Source: Gemmobacter sp.
GTDB taxonomy: Bacteria; Pseudomonadota; Alphaproteobacteria; Rhodobacterales; Rhodobacteraceae
Assembly: GCA_003509785.1 (NCBI GenBank)
Contig: DOMY01000221.1
Coordinates: 1 to 6,100 of the forward strand
DNA length: 6,100 bases
Direction: 5' to 3'
The position numbers and the translations under genes are program-made. Numbering within the stretch: the stretch's first letter is position 1; each line of letters starts with the position of its first letter. Below are positions 1 through 4,709 of this stretch, in pieces. A model generated the notes under the pieces. That model was not told the origin of the DNA and ran no database searches. It saw only the letters and a list, made by a program, of their open reading frames with translations.

Positions 1-33
1 TTCGGCGTAACCCGTGCAGGACTGCCTAGATGA
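1..33 (+). CDS. C-terminal end of an upstream gene (partial), probably a tail gene
   Basis: Reading from base 1 gives ten codons (FGVTRAGLPR) followed by TGA at 31-33. The TGA overlaps the ATG of the next gene in an ATGA arrangement, the same junction seen three more times downstream, which is the main reason to take this frame as real. The other two forward frames stop at 8-10 and 27-29. In siphophage tail operons the gene before this set is usually the tape measure protein, so this could be its C-terminus, but ten residues cannot identify a family. The identity is inferred from position only. Confidence 0.5.
   Translation, partial: FGVTRAGLPR
18..21 (+). promoter_or_regulatory. Shine-Dalgarno sequence for the 30-449 gene
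   Basis: AGGA lies eight bases before the ATG at 30, inside the end of the upstream gene. It supports the chosen start together with the ATGA overlap. Confidence 0.5.
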
Positions 34-449
34 CCTATGCAGTCTGGCCCACATCCCTGCCACGCCCGGAGCGCAACTCTTGGCAGCGCCAGCCGCAGGA
101 TAGCCGCCTGAAGCGCCAGACGGATGCCGGGCCGCCTGGTTGGCGGCGGCGCTTTTCCTCTGCGGCTCAGATGGTTTCGCTGTCTGTCATGCTGACCCGC
201 AACCAGAAGGCCATTTTCGACCGCTTCTTTGGGGATATCACCCGGGGCGGATCGCTGCTGTTCTGGATGCCAGATCCGACGACGGACGGATGGCCCATGT
301 TGGACAATGCCGGGAATCCGCTGTTGTCCGGTGGCGTGCCGCTGCTGCTCTCGGCCCGCTGGTTGGTCAGCTTTGGCGATCAGTTGCCGCAGGAGAGCAT
401 CCAGGGCACCGAGTTCCGCAAGGCTTTCAGCGTTGTGGTGATGCCATGA
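30..449 (+). CDS. Small phage tail protein (lambda gpM-like position)
   Basis: This 139-residue protein has no signal peptide or membrane segment. The N-terminus carries a WPTSLPRPE stretch, then a basic DAGPPGWRRRFSSA segment at about residues 32-45. Next comes an LTRNQKAIFDRFF helix at about 55-67 and a GGSLLFWMPDP segment. I recognise this pattern (WP-x-SLP, DAGP-x-x-RRRFS, then 'F..F....GG.LPF') from short tail proteins that sit between the tape measure and DUF1833 genes in alphaproteobacterial prophages. The family has no well-established biochemical role. Position suggests a distal tail or tail-tip component, like lambda gpM or the gene transfer agent g12 slot. It overlaps its neighbours by 4 bases on each side (ATGA at 30-33 and 446-449), so it is probably translated in a coupled chain. 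The start at 30 is supported by AGGA eight bases upstream. The tail assignment is fairly secure, the exact role is not. Confidence 0.75.
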   Translation: MTYAVWPTSLPRPERNSWQRQPQDSRLKRQTDAGPPGWRRRFSSAAQMVSLSVMLTRNQKAIFDRFFGDITRGGSLLFWMPDPTTDGWPMLDNAGNPLLSGGVPLLLSARWLVSFGDQLPQESIQGTEFRKAFSVVVMP

Positions 450-970
450 GACGCGTCAGCCTCAATGCCCGCGCCATTCAGGATGCTCAGGCCTCGGCCG
501 AGATCTATGTGGTGCTGCTGGAAATCATCCATCCTGATCTGGCAACGCCGATCCGGCTTTCTACCGACCCGACCGAACGCATCCAAGCTGACCCGCTGGT
601 CTATGGCACCAGATCCAGCTGGCGCGGCGCCGATCCGGTGCAGGAGCCCTTCCTCTGGGTGGTCGCCTCGGCGATCCTGCCGTCAGATATGGAGGATGCG
701 CCAGCCAGCGGCACCATCGCCCTCGAAATCCTCGACCCGGAAATGGCGCGCCTGGTGCGCAGTTACACCACGCGCGCCACAATCCACATGGCCGTGGTCC
801 TCGCCAGCTCGCCCGATCTGATCGAAGGCGAATGGACCGATCTGCAGATCCTCTCAGCCGACATCGATACGGGCGAGATCCTGCTCAACTTCAGCCGCGA
901 GGAGGTCGAAAACGAACTGTTCCCGACCGGCCGGATGACGCGCGGCCGTTTCCCGGGGTTGCACATATGA
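446..970 (+). CDS. DUF1833-type phage tail protein (lambda gpL-like position)
   Basis: The protein has 174 residues. It opens with MRRVSLNARAIQDAQ, followed by a hydrophobic strand (EIYVVLLEI), 'PIRLSTDPTERI', a 'LVYGTRSSWRGAD' segment and an acidic 'LPSDMEDAPASGTIALEIL' stretch at about residues 78-96. It ends in 'EELFP'-like acidic and aromatic residues (NELFPTGRMTRGRFPG). This matches my memory of DUF1833 proteins, which are found in siphophage tail operons next to NlpC/P60 peptidase and gpJ genes. Their role is thought to be tail-tip or hub assembly. The start at 446 is chosen because its ATG overlaps the upstream stop (ATGA 446-449) and the family motif begins right there. The frame is open back to 140, but that part overlaps the previous gene. 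The Shine-Dalgarno is weak, as expected for coupled translation. The sequence has no cysteine, so it cannot carry an iron-sulfur cluster of the lambda gpL kind. Confidence 0.8.
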   Translation: MRRVSLNARAIQDAQASAEIYVVLLEIIHPDLATPIRLSTDPTERIQADPLVYGTRSSWRGADPVQEPFLWVVASAILPSDMEDAPASGTIALEILDPEMARLVRSYTTRATIHMAVVLASSPDLIEGEWTDLQILSADIDTGEILLNFSREEVENELFPTGRMTRGRFPGLHI

Positions 971-1389
971 CTTGGTCCAATCGCCATATCGGCCTGCCGC
1001 ATCAGGCACTCGGCCGCGACCGCGCAGGGTGCGATTGCTGGGGCCTGGCCTGTGTCGTCTACCAGGAAGAGCTGAACATCAGCCTGCCCGAATATCTGGG
1101 ATATGCCTCGATCGACGAGCTGGGCGAGATCGCCAGCCTGATCGAGGGCGCCACCAGTTCGCCGCTCTGGCTGCCGATCACCGGCACGGCCCGGGCCTTC
1201 GATATTGCCGTGTTCCGTCGCGGGCAGTTCTCGGCCCATGTCGGTATCGTGGTGCGCCATGGCTGGATGCTGCACATGGCAGACCAGCGCTCCTCCGTCA
1301 TCGAGCGCTATGAGAACGGTCGCTGGAAACACCGTTTCAACGGGCATTTTCGCCATGTTGAACTGGTGTCGAAAGGGGCGCGGGCATGA
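967..1389 (+). CDS. NlpC/P60-family tail-tip cysteine peptidase
   Basis: A 140-residue probable peptidoglycan peptidase carried on the tail tip, where such enzymes locally open the cell wall for DNA entry. The catalytic nucleophile is seen as Cys24 in a G-C-D-C-W-G-L-A motif, the DCWGL variant common in phage and gene transfer agent enzymes. His91 in 'AHVGIVV' is the expected second residue and His103 in 'WMLHMAD' the third. 'FDIAVFRRG' (78-86) is the usual 'GDIVLF' strand. The length matches stand-alone tail peptidases such as the gene transfer agent g14 product. It is shorter than lambda gpK, which also has an N-terminal JAB/MPN-like domain that is absent here. The start at 967 overlaps the upstream stop (ATGA 967-970), with a weak GGGG eight bases before it. 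Its own stop overlaps the gpJ start (ATGA 1386-1389). No signal peptide is seen, as expected for a virion protein. Confidence 0.88.
   Translation: MTWSNRHIGLPHQALGRDRAGCDCWGLACVVYQEELNISLPEYLGYASIDELGEIASLIEGATSSPLWLPITGTARAFDIAVFRRGQFSAHVGIVVRHGWMLHMADQRSSVIERYENGRWKHRFNGHFRHVELVSKGARA
1373..1378 (+). promoter_or_regulatory. Shine-Dalgarno sequence for the gpJ-like gene
   Basis: AAGGGG lies seven bases before the ATG at 1386, inside the 3' end of the peptidase gene. It is stronger than the signals for the two preceding genes, so gpJ may receive fresh ribosomes as well as coupled ones. Confidence 0.5.
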
Positions 1390-4300
1390 GCCAGATGCGC
1401 GTCATTGCGGCCCCGCTGCTCGATCCCGGCCTCGGCCGGGTGGATATGGAACTGCCCGTCGGCCTGACCGTCGCCGAGGTGGTGGCAGCCGCGCTGCCCG
1501 GTATGGCCGAGGCGGATCACGCCCAGCTGCGGGTGAGCCTGGTCGATGACCGCGGCGCCATCATCATCGACAGCGGCCTGTGGCATGCTGTGCGCCCGAA
1601 GCCCGGGGTGCAGATCGTGATCCGGGCGATTCCGGCTGGCGATGCGCTGCGGTCCATTCTGGCGATCGTCGTCACCATCGCAGCGGTGGCACTCGGCGGG
1701 CCGCTCGCCGGGGCATTGCAGATCACCAGCCAGCTGGGGGTCAGTTTGGTCACCGCCGGACTGACTGTGGTGGGCAACCTGCTGGTCAATGCGCTGATCC
1801 CGCCCCCCAAGCCCCAGAACCGCGAAAACCGCTATCAGATCAGCGGCTGGCGCAACCCGGTGCAACCCGATGGGGCAGTGCCTGTGGTGCTGGGCCGCAT
1901 CCGCTATGCGCCGCCTTTCGCTGCCATGTCCTGGACCGAGATCGTAGGCGATCTGCAGTATATCCGCAGCCTGTTCAGCTTCGGCTATGGTCCGCTGAAC
2001 CTGACGGATTTCCGCATCGGTGAAACCAGCCTCGCCGAATATGACGAGGTGGAGATCGAGGTGCGCCAGGGCGTGCCGGGCGATCTGCCGACCAGCCTCT
2101 ACCCGCGTCAGATCGTCGAGGAGAATGTGGGGGCCGAACTGACCCGACCCCTGCCGCGGGACGATCTCGGCGAGGTCATCGAGGGCGAGCCGGGCGAAGA
2201 AACCCCGGTGGTGCGCACGACCGGCGCCGATGCCTCCGGCGCATCGGTCATCCTGTCCTTCGCAGGCGGTCTGGTGAAGTTCAGCGACAGCGGCAAGGCC
2301 CGGCAGCATTCGGTCAGCGTCAGGATCGAACAGCGCCTGGTCACGGCTGAGGAATGGCAGCCCGTGACCCAGCTCGACATCACGGCCAAGAAAATCGAAG
2401 GGTTCTACCGGCAGCACAGCTGGGAGTTTCCGTCGCGCGGCCGCTGGCAGATCCGGCTGACGATGCTGACGGATGAAACCGAAAGCAGCCAGAAACAGCA
2501 GCGTTGCACCTGGGCGGCGCTGCAGACCATCCGCCCGGAATACCCGCTCGCCTTCAGCGAGCCGCTGTGCCTGGTGGCCTTGCGGGTCAAGGCGACGCAT
2601 CAGCTCAACGGGGCGCTGGACAATTTCTCGGCCATCGCAGAGCGGCCCTGCCTCGACTGGGATCACCTGACCGAAACATGGGTGTCCCGCGTCACCCGCA
2701 ACCCCGCCGCGCTCTATCGCTACGTGCTGCAGAGCCCGGCCAATCCCCGGCCGCAATCCGATGCGCAGATCGATCTGGCCCAGCTGCAGGACTGGCACGA
2801 TTTCTGCCGGATCAGGGGCCTGACCTATTCGAAGGTGATCGACGGCACCGATATCACGCTCCGGGATCTGCTGGCAGAAATCGCTGGCGCCGGTCGGGCC
2901 GCGCCGCGGCATGACGGTCTGCGCTGGGGTGTCACAGTCGATCGCCCCGATCAGCCGGTGATCGACCACATCTCGCCCCGCAACAGCTGGGGCTTCAAAT
3001 CGACCCGCACCTATATCGATCCGCCCCATGCCTTCCGCGTCAAGTTCCAGGACGCGGAGAACGACTTCAAACCGGCCGAATGGCTGGTGCGCTGGCCCGG
3101 CCATACGGGCGAGATCGATCTGACCGAGGTGCTGGAATTGCCTGGGAAGACCGATGCCCCCGAGGTCTGGCGTGAGGCGCGCAGGCGGCAATACGAGGCG
3201 ATCTGGCGGCCCGACACCTTCGAGGTCACGCAGGACGGCCCCGTGCGGGTCGCAACCCGCGGCGATCACATCCGTCTTTCGAACGACATCCTGGATACAG
3301 TCCAGAAAGCCGCCCGGGTGCGGCGTGTCGTCGGCAATCTGGTCGAGATCGATGATGCCGTGACCATGGTCGGGGGCGAAAGCTATGCCATCCGCTGGCG
3401 GGCTTTTCCCGATCCTGACGATACCATCGGTCTGTCGATGCTCTGCCCCGTCAGCAACGAGCCAGGAGAGACACGGATCCTGACGCTGGCCGGGGACGGC
3501 AGTGCGCCAGGCGAAGGCGATCTGATCCTTTTCGGCACCGCAGGATCAGAATCGTTCAGCCTGGTCGTCACCGGCGTCGAAGCGACGACCGATCTGGCGA
3601 GCATCATGCGCATGGTGCCGGTTGCGTCAGAAATCGACGCGCTGCTCGATGCCGATGAAATCCCCGCCTGGTCCAGCCGCGTGGGCGCCGAAATCGACGC
3701 CAACATGCTGCAGCCCGCCGCGCCGCGCTTCGTGCAGATATCTTCGGGCCTGTCCGGGGCCGATGCAGCCGGTAGTCTGGTGTTCCGCCTTGAACCCGGC
3801 AGTGGCGCGATCACGGCCGCCCGGTTCGAAATCAGCCACCGCCTCGAAGGTACGGCCAGCTGGACTGTGATCGATATGCCGGCAGCTAATGGTGGAGGCG
3901 AGATCACCGGCTACACCGCCGGGGCAGAAGTCGAGCTGCGCGCCCAGGCCTTCAGCTTTACCGATGTGGCCGGGCCTTTTACTGCTGTGATCGGGGTCAC
4001 GATCGGGGCAGGCGATGCGCCAATCCCCTCTGCACTGCCTGCTGACAGCATCGTGGCCACTGCCCTTCTGGGCGGAGCGACGATCACTTTTGGCACGGGG
4101 GCAGATGACGCATTGGCCCGTGTCCAGCTGTACCGCTCGACTTCGGCCATCTTGGACCGCGCCACCGATGCGGTAGGTGCTCCGATGGACGTACATCGGC
4201 AGCAAACTGTCACTCTGACGCTCGGGGATACGACCCGCGAGAACCTGATTGCCGGGGGCACAATGAACACCCCGGCCGCTTGGGCGATCGGAACCAACTG

Positions 4301-4700
4301 GGCAATAGCCGGTGGTCTGGCGACGCATACAGCCGGTGCCGCTGGGTCTTTGTCGCAGGCGCGTAGCCTCTCCGCCGGAAAATGGTATCGGCTGAGCTAT
4401 CGCACAACAGGCGTGTCTGCAGGCACCGTGGCACCTGCCCTAACTGGCGGCACCCAGCGGGACGGGGTGGTCCGCAATTCTGACGGGCAGTGGGCAGAGC
4501 GTATCCAGGCCGTCACCGGGAACAACGCCCTTAGCTTCGACGCAGCGGCGGCCTTTTCCGGGTCGATCGATAACGTCGTGCTCTACCTGGAGACCAGCGC
4601 CTGTCTGGACCAGGGCATCCATTCCCTCTGGCTCGAGCCTCTGTCCGCCGATGGCGCGCCTGGCCCTGTCAGCGGTCCTTTCTCTCTCACGATCAACTAG
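1386..4700 (+). CDS. Host-specificity / tail-tip hub protein, lambda gpJ class
   Basis: The 1104-residue length is close to that of lambda gpJ. Residues 1-85 look like a small beta-rich domain. Residues 90-139 are strongly hydrophobic and Gly/Ala-rich, ending in IPPPKP. Residues 149-216 hold conserved gpJ-type features: 'YQISGWRNPVQPDGAVPVVLGRIRY' in outline, then 'FGYGPLNLTDFRIGETSL'. The core (about 469-580) has 'DWHDFCRIRGLTYSKV' (469-484), a 'GLRWGVTVDRP' strand and 'DHISPRNSWGFKSTRTY' from 527, typical of the Phage-tail_3/TipJ family. Further on come an 'RRRQYEAIWRPDTF' segment and an 'RGDHIRLSND' segment. The C-terminal third has two FN3-like beta domains (about 777-872 and 879-951 plus 1071-1104). 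The second appears interrupted by a jelly-roll module (953-1070). The role, by family knowledge, is a trimeric hub and spike at the tail end that binds the host surface and leads DNA entry. The start overlaps the peptidase stop and has AAGGGG upstream. Class assignment is firm; domain limits are by eye. Confidence 0.9.
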   Translation: MSQMRVIAAPLLDPGLGRVDMELPVGLTVAEVVAAALPGMAEADHAQLRVSLVDDRGAIIIDSGLWHAVRPKPGVQIVIRAIPAGDALRSILAIVVTIAAVALGGPLAGALQITSQLGVSLVTAGLTVVGNLLVNALIPPPKPQNRENRYQISGWRNPVQPDGAVPVVLGRIRYAPPFAAMSWTEIVGDLQYIRSLFSFGYGPLNLTDFRIGETSLAEYDEVEIEVRQGVPGDLPTSLYPRQIVEENVGAELTRPLPRDDLGEVIEGEPGEETPVVRTTGADASGASVILSFAGGLVKFSDSGKARQHSVSVRIEQRLVTAEEWQPVTQLDITAKKIEGFYRQHSWEFPSRGRWQIRLTMLTDETESSQKQQRCTWAALQTIRPEYPLAFSEPLCLVALRVKATHQLNGALDNFSAIAERPCLDWDHLTETWVSRVTRNPAALYRYVLQSPANPRPQSDAQIDLAQLQDWHDFCRIRGLTYSKVIDGTDITLRDLLAEIAGAGRAAPRHDGLRWGVTVDRPDQPVIDHISPRNSWGFKSTRTYIDPPHAFRVKFQDAENDFKPAEWLVRWPGHTGEIDLTEVLELPGKTDAPEVWREARRRQYEAIWRPDTFEVTQDGPVRVATRGDHIRLSNDILDTVQKAARVRRVVGNLVEIDDAVTMVGGESYAIRWRAFPDPDDTIGLSMLCPVSNEPGETRILTLAGDGSAPGEGDLILFGTAGSESFSLVVTGVEATTDLASIMRMVPVASEIDALLDADEIPAWSSRVGAEIDANMLQPAAPRFVQISSGLSGADAAGSLVFRLEPGSGAITAARFEISHRLEGTASWTVIDMPAANGGGEITGYTAGAEVELRAQAFSFTDVAGPFTAVIGVTIGAGDAPIPSALPADSIVATALLGGATITFGTGADDALARVQLYRSTSAILDRATDAVGAPMDVHRQQTVTLTLGDTTRENLIAGGTMNTPAAWAIGTNWAIAGGLATHTAGAAGSLSQARSLSAGKWYRLSYRTTGVSAGTVAPALTGGTQRDGVVRNSDGQWAERIQAVTGNNALSFDAAAAFSGSIDNVVLYLETSACLDQGIHSLWLEPLSADGAPGPVSGPFSLTIN
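4242..4595 (+). other. Jelly-roll, carbohydrate-binding-like module inside gpJ
   Basis: Residues 953-1070 of the gpJ-like protein begin 'NLIAGGTMNTPAAW' and continue with 'GTNWAIAGGLATHTAGAAG', 'GKWYRLSYRTTG', and a closing 'FSGSIDNVVLYLE'. This is the pattern of CBM4/9-like jelly-roll domains ('NL..nG.f....W......W....g.a......g..sq......GktYrvsf....D.GsIDNVsv'), which occur in many phage tail fibres and secreted polysaccharide-binding proteins. The ends fit a complete domain. A sugar-binding role is inferred from fold resemblance; no ligand can be named from sequence. Confidence 0.65.
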
Positions 4701-4703
4701 GGG
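4699..4703 (+). promoter_or_regulatory. Shine-Dalgarno sequence for the tail fibre gene
   Basis: AGGGG overlaps the stop codon of the gpJ-like gene and sits six bases before the ATG at 4710. This is an optimal spacing and fixes the start of the fibre gene. It is the first junction in the window that is not an ATGA overlap. Confidence 0.7.
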
Positions 4704-4709
4704 TATCTC

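Noticed and set aside
140..445. An N-terminal extension of the DUF1833 gene back to 140
   Set aside because: It would overlap the preceding gene by about 300 bases. The DUF1833 pattern starts exactly at the ATG at 446, which forms an ATGA overlap like its neighbours.
763..1356. A 197-codon open frame on the - strand
   Set aside because: Antisense shadow of the DUF1833 and peptidase genes, both of which have family motifs on the + strand.
1653..1803. A signal peptide or true membrane protein in the gpJ N-terminal region
   Set aside because: The hydrophobic tract begins about 90 residues in and is followed by conserved virion hub sequence, so export or a cell-membrane protein is unlikely. It is discussed as a finding only for a role during DNA entry.
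1308..3269. A 653-codon open frame on the - strand
   Set aside because: It lies wholly inside the well-supported gpJ-like gene (and the end of the peptidase gene). Its product is rich in Asp, His, Arg and Gln with no recognisable domain, as expected of an antisense shadow in high-G+C DNA.
4140..4600. A base composition drop marking recent transfer of the jelly-roll module
   Set aside because: Sampled 60-base lines in this part are about 62% G+C by hand count, against about 65% in a gpJ line upstream. The difference is too small to claim foreign origin.
30..4700. A gene transfer agent (g12-g15) cluster
   Set aside because: The order is parallel, but the two small proteins are not of the DUF2460 and DUF2163 families I would expect for g12 and g13, and their lengths are too short. 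A repeat-rich fibre gene right after gpJ also fits a phage better.
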